DNA from: Zoroaster sp. YZ-2022
Lineage: Eukaryota > Echinodermata > Asteroidea > Forcipulatida > Zoroasteridae
Reading direction: 5' to 3'
NCBI GenBank assembly: GCA_029582265.1
Contig: CM055819.1
Span: forward strand, 32,093,164 to 32,157,163
Length of the DNA: 64,000 nucleotides
The position numbers were made by a program, and so were the translations under genes. This document shows, one piece after another, positions 33,511 to 42,905 of the stretch (positions within the stretch are counted from its first letter, which is position 1; each line of letters begins with the position of its first letter). The notes under the pieces were generated by a model. It made no database searches. It was given only the letters and a program-made list of their open reading frames with translations, and was not told the origin of the DNA.

Positions 33511-35273
33511 CAGTGCGTATCAAAAAAAAGGTAATCCGAATTCAGGGCGTTAATATGCCAAGGTTATTTAGTTTGACAATTTACATGTAGTGTACCAAAG
33601 AAGAGGAACTCCTCAGCTTTCCATTGATACCTGTATCGATCCATTGCTGTCACACATGGCCGAGTACATTGTTATTGAAAATGGCAAATTCAAATCGCAT
33701 TTTTGCAAGTTTGGGTAATCAGTTCAAGGCAGTCTGAAATGGACGCATCACTTGACTGCCTAGATGATTATGTAAGATTTTTAAGCTGGTGCGGTAATCG
33801 TCTGTTACGACATCCTTTTCTTCAAGTTGGGTATTTAAGAAGGGCCTGGGTTTAGGGGCAGGTAGTTGGGAAGATGGTACAACTAACGACTGAACAGCGA
33901 AGCGTGATTACAACATTTCACCAAACTCACAGTTTGCAGCAAACTCGTGATGCTTTCAGGAACGCTTCCCAGAACGGGAGCCCCAGCAGCCAAAGCCATC
34001 TGGGCGAATGTTAGAAAATATCAAGAGTATGGCACTAGCCTCAACCGCAACAAGGGAATTCTGGCAGAGGCGCACCGGGCGATCAGAAGGGAACATTGCA
34101 GCAGTAAGGCAGCAACTTTTGGAGCATCCTAGGGACACCAGCGCAAGGCAAAATGGGCTGAGATTGCCTTCGCGACATTCAACAGAATCACGAGATTGGA
34201 CCTCCACCAGCATCCATATCGGATTCACATCCGACATCAACTTACGCCAGGAGATTTTGCTAGAAGGCTGGCGTTTGCCAGATGGTTGATAGCCCGTGCC
34301 GAGAGAGATGTCAATTTTCTGCAGAATCTCGTAATCGGCATTTAAGCTGGTTTATCCATGAACGGCAAGGTCAATACGCATAATGTTCTTGAATATGCAC
34401 CAGCAAGACACCCCCAGAATTCAATTTTGAGGTTAACATGAGTCGACAAAAGTGGACTGTTTGGTTAGGACTTTGTGGAAGTGGTCAGCTGATCGGACCG
34501 TTTTCTTCTTCAAGGAATGTCAATGGTAACATGTATCTGCAGATGCTCAATGATAACGCTTACCGCAGCTGCAGGAACACTTTGAGCGACAGGTTCGTGG
34601 GGTCTTCAGACAACTCTGGTGGGCCCAAGATGGCGCCCCAGCACATCGCCTTATCGCTGTCCGAGATCGTCTGAGGGAACTCTTTGGCTAACGAGTCATC
34701 GCCGTCAACCATGAGGTGGAATGGCCACCAAGATCACCTGATCTCACACCATGTGACTATTTCCTTTGGGGACATTTGAAGAACAAGGTCTTTGCAACTC
34801 CTTCCCGTGATCTTGATGAATTGCAGGGCCGTATTCGAAATGAAGTGGATGCTTTACGCAATAATCCGGCTATGGTGAGACGAGCAGTGCAGGACATGCT
34901 CCGTCGCTGTCAGCTTTGTGTCGAAAGGGGAGGTGGACATGTTGAAGGTGTGGGTGCATAAAAGGGCAATGTTAGAAGAGATTCTTCTTGAATAATGTCC
35001 AGTCATTCCTAAAGAAAATCTGGTTTATCATACTGACTTTCACTAATTATCCTGCCTTGCACTGATTACCCAAACTTGCAAAAATGCGATTTGAATTTGT
35101 CATTTTCAATAACAATGTACTCGGTCATGTGTGACAGCAATGGGTCAATAAAGGTATCAATGGAAAGCTGAGGAGTTCCTCTTCTTTGGTAAACTACATG
35201 TAAATTGTCAAACTAAATAACCTTGGCATATTAACCCCCTGAATTCGGATTACCTTTTTTTTGATACGCACTG
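33511..35273 (+). mobile_element. Tc1/mariner-type transposon, inactive
   Basis: TA dinucleotides (33509-33510 and 35274-35275) flank inverted repeats of about 222 bp: CAGTGCGTATCAAAAAAAAG at the left and its complement at the right, extending to 33732 and from 35052. A degraded transposase frame lies between. Only scattered mismatches separate the two terminal repeats. The element sits 4 bp outside the foldback MITE at 33074-33504. Confidence 0.95.
33874..34961 (+). pseudogene. Tc1/mariner-superfamily transposase, broken
   Basis: The remnant covers the full length in several frames. The N-terminal part (MVQLTTEQRSVITTFHQTHS) is a helix-turn-helix-like DNA-binding region of the DUF4817 kind. 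The C-terminal catalytic part has WWAQDGAPAH (Asp codon at 34629) and WPPRSPDLTPCDYFLWG (Asp codon at 34755) in one frame with 41 residues between the two Asp, the DD41D arrangement. Damage: frameshifts near 33960 and 34070, a stop after the C-terminal end of the DNA-binding region, the first catalytic block (VIG..AGL at about 34330) with the expected Asp replaced and the next codon a stop, and a TAA at about 34690. It cannot make an active enzyme. Confidence 0.93.
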
Positions 35274-35275
35274 TA

Positions 35276-35611
35276 TAACAGTCTGCTGATCTGCCTGCAT
35301 GATTTTGGGACAGGATCAAGTTCATTGCCTCGCACTGTGGGGTATACATCTAATCAGCTTAGTATAATTCCCAGTTTAATAACACAACATACGTGACTGG
35401 GATGTACTATCATTCATCAGACCCCAATACAGTAGATAAATATTCCACTGTTTATTTTATTCCAGCGTCTCAAGCTTGTATTTTTATTACCGGTCTCAGT
35501 GAGTACATGAAGTTAGAGTAATAAGGTCTTTAAAGTAACAAAGTTATTCTGGCGATTTAAAGATCATGTTGGTACAGAATTGCAATACAAAATGGTTGAA
35601 TTTTTATTTAA
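35276..35611. other. Unassigned
   Basis: No gene or named repeat seen. Confidence 0.5.
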
Positions 35612-35715
35612 AACTTCACTTGGTGTGCACAGCTCTTGATACTACAAATCTTTCCTACATGAATAAATAATTGTGTCTGAGGTGCTGTCATTTTATAAGA
35701 ATAAGCTAAATCGGA
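35612..35715 (+). repeat. Dispersed ACTTGGTGTAAAGC-type repeat fragment
   Basis: AAACTTCACTTGGTGTGCAC then TGTCTGAGGTGCTGTCATTT, parallel to 57410-57482 and 29295-29375. Confidence 0.55.
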
Positions 35716-35821
35716 ATTTAAAGAAAATCTTTCCTTCATTCCACATAAGAATGTGTACCCAAATCTGAATGCATTTTCACTGTTTTTAGTCCCCAATATT
35801 ATCACTAACGACACAACACAA

Positions 35822-36222
35822 TAGGGCTGTGCCAGGTATCTGGGTATCCGGATACCCGACCGAAACGGTCATTACCCGGTTCCATTTTTCGGTTCCAATT
35901 ACCCGCAAACGACTTTTTAAAATTCGGACTTAACATTTGAGCGGTGCGAACAGAAATCTGTGACTCTTGAACAATGTAATTTTTACACTTTTACAGACAA
36001 TTATCTTTAAATTCAAGAGATTTACACTCCAATAAAGAAAAGATTGATTTAAGTATGGTATCCTCTGTATTGTAAAAGTAAATTTGTTACCATTTACAGT
36101 ACATGTATTTGTACACCACCGGAGGCATGTTTTCAACAAAAATGAAAACGGGTATCCGGGTATCTGAAGTTTCTTGATTTCGGGTATCCGGTTCCAAAAA
36201 TATCCGAAAACGCACAGCCCTA
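35822..36222. mobile_element. hAT-like MITE (TAGGGCTGTGC ends), copy 2
   Basis: The ends TAGGGCTGTGCC and CGCACAGCCCTA are inverted. The 8-mer CAACACAA is duplicated at 35814-35821 and 36223-36230. The interior is inverted relative to the copy at 28063. Confidence 0.93.
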
Positions 36223-36270
36223 CAACACAATAAGCTGAAACTTTTAAAGGTTGGATGTTTAATGTTCATC

Positions 36271-36411
36271 TTGAAAAATGGGTAGCGAGCCTGGGTCTCT
36301 CTTTGGTCTAGAGGACAAAGCTCCCTGAACCTCCTGGATGTTTAATTTTGGGGGGATTTATTTACAGACTCTCCACATCCCCCACAGACAAGAAACTACA
36401 GGTTTGGGCAC
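36271..36411 (+). mobile_element. Dispersed 280-bp repeat, copy 5, 3'-truncated
   Basis: Has GGTAGCGAGCCTGGGTCTC to AAGAAACTACAGGTTTGGG, then stops. An 81-bp fragment (CAGAATCAGTTTTGCCAACA) follows at about 36440. Confidence 0.75.
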
Positions 36412-37025
36412 ATCTTAATTCAAATAAAGTAAGGATCCTTTCAGAATCAGTTTTGCCAACATTACCAGAATGAACTTCATCAAACTATGGGGTCAAAATT
36501 AACACTGGTCCGCTAGTCCGAGGCTAGTAGTTTTAGCAGCAGGGCTACTACAGTAGTTGCTGGGGTTTGGGTAGTCCGATGGGCTAGTGAAAAAAAATGA
36601 AATAAAAATATGCAAAAAACCTTCAGTATGATCTCAGCATCATCTCAGTAAGAACATGTTGCTTACCAGCTCACGGTTCATTTCTTTTTCCTGTATTTAT
36701 ATTCACCTTTTTTTCAGGACTACTAAAAAAATGAGGACTAGTACAATTGTGACATAACTACTCCTGTAGGCTACCGTAAAATTTGAGTGAATTTCGACCC
36801 CTGAAACGTATGTGGAGGTTGCCACTCCTTGGTTGTCTGGTTCAAACTTGGAATTATGCGTAGCTGGTTGTAAACTTCTACTTAGCGGAATGTCAACATG
36901 GCTTATCCCTAATACTGACTAACAACGTTGACGTCTGCTTAGTGGAAAAGTGACATGCCAAGAATTGCATCAGTGTTCGATAACTGTGATTTACATGTGT
37001 CCTTATAACAACAGTGTTTCTTTTT
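36412..37025. other. Unassigned
   Basis: Only an 81-bp monomer fragment at about 36438-36470 is recognised. Repeated GGCTAGT/GGACTA words occur near 36510-36760. Confidence 0.45.
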
Positions 37026-39906
37026 CAGGGTTCGTACACTTTTTTACTTGGATAATTCCATGACTTTCCATGACCTTTACAACAAGTATTCCATGACTTT
37101 TCCATGACTTTTCCATGACTTTTCGATTCGCGCCCAACATTAACAACGCGAATCTAAGTAGATTCGCATAACACCAGTGTTCCAGCCAGGCATGCCCGAT
37201 ACGCTATAAAAAAAATACCGATACGCTATAAATCGGCCGATAGCTATCGATACGCTATAATTTATTCCACGGTGAAAAAAAAACACCCCAAAATTTCCTT
37301 TGTTCAGTTCGAGAACTAATTGTGAACAACAATAATTTGTTGCCACTGAGGGATTTATTTCATCTTGTAGGAAGCTTTATTGATACATTTTAATGTGTTT
37401 GATGCGCCGCATTTGTAATTATGTGGCCTGCCGTGATCTATTTATAAGCATTCAACGTTAAACGACGCTGGTTCCGCTACCACACTGCTTAGGCAAAAGC
37501 CAGATGAGCGGGGTACCCGCGTGCCAGGCAGAGTGGGACCCACGCGTGTTTAGTTTATAATAGTTTGTAAACCATGCCAAGAACCGGGTCCCAGAGGTTA
37601 TTGTCTCTTGGTCAGGGAGTGTAAAACCACAACCTGTCAGTTATTGTCAAGTGAACAATAGCCACAACTCTTGTCTTGGTTCTAATCCCAAATTGATACA
37701 TTCAACATTCCAAAGTCGGCAGACATTTCTTTGATGTGAACTTGTGACCCAGAAATTGTGTCTTTTTGGTTGCCGGTTGTCTTGTTTCTTTTTCTTTTAA
37801 GACCAGTTTGCGTCGGGAATAAAAAAGTTTTTCTGGGCCCCTGTGCGTTTTTTTTTTTTTGCGTGAATTTGTTTTGGTTACGTCAATGAAACTAAGACGA
37901 GACACCCCCATTTAGCTTATTAGCAGATAAATTGGCGAGTTTCCCGTGGGAATTATAGCCAGGAGGGCGTATTTGGTGTTGCGTCTTTAGAAGTCCACCG
38001 AGCACTCGAAAGAATTCTTCGTCGTATTTACATGTCAACCGAGCATGGAGGAAGGATTCCTTCCCCATTATCCGAGTGGCATGGTACCGAGTAACAATCA
38101 GGGAACGATTTCGTTCAAAACTTTTGCATAGCAAAACTGTGATGCAAAAACTGAATTTGCATTGCAAAATAATTTTTTGTATAGCAATCTGTAAATTTTG
38201 TGTAGCAAATTTTAAAATGCTTAAAATTACAGTATGTAGTGTGCTTAGGTAAAGGTGTTGTTTTTTTAAGGCTTTACTGTCGTTTGGTTCATAATATGAA
38301 TGTCCAAATTTTACCAGAAATAATAATTTTTAGTGTCCGATAGCCACAGGTGGTAAAAAAAACTCACGTGTAACCGTTATTTCGCCAAATTGCAATCATT
38401 CATGAAAGTTAGTCCTCCGTCCATTTTCTTTTTTTGTTTACATTATTATCGATCGCTAAAACAGAGGCAATATCACGAAAACAAATTACCGACTTCGACA
38501 TGTTTGGGTGCTTTTCAAAGTGAGTTTCGCCGAGTGTAACGTTACTTTTTGGTATGATCAAGCTTGATTTTGATTATTAAAAATTCGTCAGGAAATTGAG
38601 TGGTTGAAAGCGCGATCATATTGTGTGCCGAAATGATTCTAAATCTCACCACTACATAATTATATAAATGAATGCTCATTTTGTTAATTTTCAAAAACGT
38701 TTATTATAAAACGAAGTTAGTAACGTTTCTAGAGTTTGTTAACACGGCCATAGTGATCGTATGAAACTTAAAGCGCACGTGAACTGAACACGGTACTATT
38801 GTGTATATGGGGTGGCTCAATTGCTCAATGTTCCAACCCCCAAACTCAGGAGAAGAAAAAATAAACACGTGCGAAGCTTTTTTTAAAAATGGGCGGTTGT
38901 TGCGTGTTTTCCATTTCGGGACTTTCGGCTCGTAGTTAATTAATCAGCAGAAAAATAATGCATGCACATATAAATTTAGGCATTGCGGGAAAAAACCTTT
39001 TCGGATTGCTGGAAAATAAAGTTGTGTTTACTGTTGCATTAACACCGTCGCGTCGGCGTGAAGCCATCGTTGAACACGTACGTCGCTCTGTTTTCCTTCC
39101 TCCAATGCTCGGACGTACCCCTGGACACACGGAAACAAACCCAGTCGGGACGGATATAGCTCGATATTTTTTGGTCGGAAATATACATGTAAACGTTATT
39201 TCGTTAAAGGTTTGTGAATATGATTTCAAAAATGTTTATAAATCTGTCGAAATTTGTATCGCCAAATCTGCGATGCATTGTTTGAAATTCCATCGCATTT
39301 TGCGATGCGATACAGGGGAAATCGTTCACTGCATTGACAATGGGACAATGGTGCACGGTAATTGGTCTATAGAAATCTTAGTATACTGCAGCTTTACAGA
39401 TTTCAATGGAGACAAAGACAAAGGTGTGGAACAGGTTTACGAGTTCCCCACACAACCACCCATGTGAAGCGAGCGCGTTTACACGGCCCCCTCTCTTGTG
39501 CCGAACAAGTGTTGCACAATAACACGTCAACGAAGCACGAGCTCTGCCAAAATAGCGTGTTTTCACATCGCCTGAAAGGACAATTGAAGCTTCCACAGCG
39601 TGTGGTCACGTCTTCTGTGCACGTCACTTTACGCACGTGGCTCGTTATATTACGTCAACCGGGCATGCATACAAATATTCCCGAGTTTCCTATGGCGTGT
39701 TTAGACGCTCTCCGATCCGCGGTGCGAAAAAAAAATTGCGTGTGTACACGTCCTCCAACGCGAACTGGTTTTAATAAGTCTTAAAATTCCATGACTTTCC
39801 ATGACTTTTAAATAAGTTTACCCTTTTCCATGACTTTCAAGGCCTGGAAAATGCAAAAGCAAAATTCCCTGACTTTCCAGGTTTTCCATGACCCGTACGA
39901 ACCCTG
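37026..39906. mobile_element. DNA transposon with CAGGGTTCGTAC ends, nested
   Basis: Exact 12-bp inverted ends CAGGGTTCGTAC and GTACGAACCCTG. Just inside both ends CCATGACTTT is repeated many times (37070-37125 and 39786-39895), and on the same strand at both ends. The TTAA element at 37801-39770 lies inside, leaving about 0.9 kb of the outer element. No clear target duplication is seen in the T-rich flanks. Its termini resemble those of hAT-type elements, but the superfamily is not proven. Confidence 0.72.
37801..39770. mobile_element. TTAA-type element with CCAGTT ends, long copy
   Basis: TTAA at 37797-37800 and 39771-39774. The ends GACCAGTTTGCGTCGGGA and CCAACGCGAACTGGTT are inverted. 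It is three times the size of the relative at 9554-10188 and shares both terminal regions with it. The middle holds a 169-codon frame (38958-39467, starting MHAHINLGIAGKNLFGLLEN) without a recognisable domain; it is not listed as a gene. Confidence 0.72.
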
Positions 39907-39939
39907 TTTTTAAAGAGAAGGTATCATGTTATTTCTCTT

Positions 39940-41690
39940 GGCAAAACTGCTTCTTAGAGTGTGCTTTATACTCTCTTTGAATCAAGATATACATTGCAGG
40001 TAAGGTACAACATTGGTCATGTTGGCAAAACTGCTTCTATGAGTATGCTTACTCTCTTTGAATCAAGATATACATTGAAGGGAAGGTACTGCATTGGTAA
40101 TGTTGGCAACACTGCTTCTATGAGTATGCTTACTTTCTTTGAATCAAGATATACATTGAAGGGAAGGTACAACATTGGTAATGTTGGCAACACTGCTTCT
40201 ATGAGTATGCTTACTCTCTTTAAATCAAGATATACATTGCAGGTAAGGTACAACATTGGTCATGTTGGCAAAACTGTTTCTATGAGTATGCACTCTCTTT
40301 GAATCAAGATATACATTGCAGGTAAGGTACAGCATTGGTAGGCCCCCCCCTAATGTTGACAAAACTGCTTCTATGAGTATGCTTACTCTCTTTGAATCAA
40401 GATATACATTGAAGGGAAGGTACAGCATTGGTAATGTTGGCAACACTGCTTCTATGAGTATGCTTACTTTCTTTGAATCAAGATATACATTGAAGGGAAG
40501 GTACAGCATTGGTAATGTTGACAAAACTGCTTCTATATGAGTATGCTTACTCTCTTTGAATCAAGATATAGGTAAGGTACAACATTGGTAATGTTGGCAA
40601 AACTGTTTCTATGAGTATGCTTACTCTCTTTGAATCAAGATATACATTGCAGGTAAGGTACAACATTGGTCATGTTGGCAAAACTGCTTCTATGAGTATG
40701 CTTACTCTCTTTAAATCAAGATATACATTGCAGGTAAGGTACAACATTGGTCATGTTGGCAAAACTGTTTCTATGACTGAGTATGCACTCTCTTTGAATC
40801 AAGATATACATTGCAGGTAAGGTACAGCATTGGTAATGTTGACAAAACTGCTTCTATGAGCATGCTTACTCTCTTTGAATCAAGATATACATTGAAGGGA
40901 AGGTACAGCATTGGTAATGTTGGCAACACTGCTTCTATGAGTATGCTTACTTTCTTTGAATCAAGATATACATTGAAGGGAAGGTACAGCATTGGTAATG
41001 TTGACAAAACTGCTTCTATATGAGTATGCTTACTCTCTTTGAATCAAGATATAGGTAAGGTACAACATTGGTCATGTTGGCAAAACTGCTTCTATGAGTA
41101 TGCTTACTCTCTTTGAATCAAGATATACATTGCAGGTAAGGTACAACATTGGTAATGTTGGCAAAACTGCTTCTATGAGTATGCTTACTCTCTTTGAATC
41201 AAGATGTACATTGAAGGGAAGGTACAACATTGGTAATGTTGGCAAAAACTGCTTCTATGAGTATGCTTACTCTCTTTGAATCAAGATATACATTGAAGGG
41301 AAGGTACAGCATTGGTAATGTTGGCAAAACTGCTTCTATGAGTATGCTTACTCTCTTTGAATCAAGATATACATTGAAGGTAAGGTACAACATTGGTAAT
41401 GTTGGCAAAAACTGCTTCTATGAGTATGCTTACTCTCTTTGAATCAAGATATACACTGAAGGGAAGGTACAGCATTGGTCATGTCGGCCAAACTGCTTCT
41501 ATGTGCTTACTCTCTTTGAATCAAGATATACATTGAAGGGAAGGTACAGCATTGGTAATGTTGGCAAAACTGCTTCTATGAGTATGCTTACTCTCTTTGA
41601 ATCACATTGAAGGGAAGGTACAACATTGGTAATGTTGGCAAAACTGCTTCTATGAGTATGCTTACTCTCTTTGAATCAAGATACACATGG
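39940..41690 (+). repeat. 81-bp tandem array, about 21 units
   Basis: The unit contains CTATGAGTATGCTTACTCTC, TTTGAATCAAGATATACATT and GGTACAACATTGGTAATGTT. Some units lack TTA in TGCTTACTC, and two lack CATTGCA (40571 and 41054). A stretch of about six units is duplicated with a 483-bp period (for example TCAAGATATAGG at 40561 and 41044). One unit has a C-rich insert near 40342. The array is inverted relative to the one at 21255-21720. Confidence 0.95.
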
Positions 41691-41840
41691 AAACTGTTTG
41701 TTAGCTTGGTATTTACAATAATATGATACACAAGGAAAGTTTCCATGGTCTGAAGTTAGTCGGAACCCGGTTTCATGGTAGGATTTTCAAAATCAAAAGG
41801 TAGGATTTCCTACAAAAGTAGGAAGAATATCATGCCTGTT
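41689..41840 (+). repeat. About 150-bp duplicated segment, copy 1
   Basis: GGAAACTGTTT through ACACAAGGAAAGTTTCCATG and TAGTCGGAAC to GAAGAATATCATGCCTGTT is nearly identical to 48697-48851. Here it follows the end of the 81-bp array. Confidence 0.88.
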
Positions 41841-42235
41841 CACTTAAAGTTAGGACAAGTATCACTCATTCTCAGTAATTGTTTCATTTGAAGTTCTCTC
41901 ATCTTGAAAAATTAAATTATTACATTGTATGTCAAAAAGTTACCATCCGGCAACTTTTTACGGCCCAAAAAAAAAGTAAATCATGTACCTCATTTTGGAA
42001 TTTTAGCATCTACGTGTATCTATAGGCTATTGTCACTTTCAAAAGTTAATTTTAAGATATTTCTTTCACTAAAGGGTTGAAATTAATGTAATATACACAG
42101 TTCCAATGTTATACCTTCCCTCTAAAGATAATCTCAAAGACCCTTACAAGATCTGTTGGTGTGAGGAGGATTGGGGGGGGGGGGGGGCTACCATACATTT
42201 TGCCTATATTTTTTGGCATTGTGCCTCTCTTTTGT
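41841..42235. other. Unassigned, with an 81-bp monomer fragment
   Basis: TTCCAATGTTATACCTTCCC near 42101 resembles the complement of part of the 81-bp unit. A G run lies at 42173-42187. Confidence 0.5.
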
Positions 42236-42525
42236 TCACCCTGGTGTGTCAGTTGCCTGAACTAGTGCACATTGTCATTATTAAACTAACATGACACAGC
42301 CCAATATGACACAGCCCAATGACACAGACCCTCAATGCACATTGTCATTATTAAACTAACATGACACAGCCCAATATGACACAGCCCAATATGACACAGC
42401 CCAATGACACAGACCCTCAGTGCACATTGTCATTATTAAACTAACATGACACAGCCCAATATGACACAGCCCACAATGACACAGACCCTGGTGTGTCAGT
42501 TGCGCCTTCCAGTGTCATTGTCATT
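42236..42525 (+). repeat. Two-level tandem repeat (ATGACACAGCCCA)
   Basis: A unit of about 75-100 bp starting GTGCACATTGTCATTATTAA recurs at about 42267, 42337 and 42421. Within it a 14-bp unit, TATGACACAGCCCA, is repeated two to three times. Confidence 0.88.
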
Positions 42526-42559
42526 ATTAAGCTAATACATTTACGATGCCACAAAGGAT

Positions 42560-42905
42560 TAATAATAATAATAATGGACACTTATTTTGAGCTGGTATCC
42601 GCCAAGTTTAACGCTCATGGCACATGAACATTATTACCCCTGTCATCGGGCCAGTTATATCATTCCTAGAACCATCTGAACTCCCTGGGGTGTAGCGCAA
42701 CGAGCTATAATCAAACACAATTACAGTTACCATCTCTGCCCTCAAAGGTCCACATTTATACTCCTGTGTGAAGAGAAGCAATTATAGTTAAGTTTCTTGC
42801 TCAGGGACACAAGCACCACGGTCGCGGCCAGGATTCGAACCCACCTTCTGAAGACTCGAAAATCAGAACACAAATCCGATGCACTAAACCGCTCGGCCAT
42901 ATGGC
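42560..42905 (-). mobile_element. Old, diverged tRNA-derived SINE
   Basis: On the minus strand: GGCCGAGCGGTTTAGTGCAT (A box), GGTTCGAATCC (B box), GACACAAGC-region body equivalents, CTCCCTGGGGTGTA-complement landmarks and an (ATT)n tail. The tail before the ATT run no longer matches the GCGCTATATAA type. GGATTAA flanks both sides (about 42556 and 42914). Confidence 0.78.

Noticed and set aside
34438..34674. Separate small gene beginning MSRQKWTVWL
   Set aside because: It is one frame segment of the broken mariner-type transposase.
38958..39467. 169-codon gene
   Set aside because: Lies wholly inside the nested TTAA element, shows no recognisable domain, and contains no motif of a transposase I know.
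39961..41442. Repeated short proteins with SMLTLFESRYTL on one strand and FNVYLDSKRVSIL on the other
   Set aside because: Same 81-bp satellite as above.
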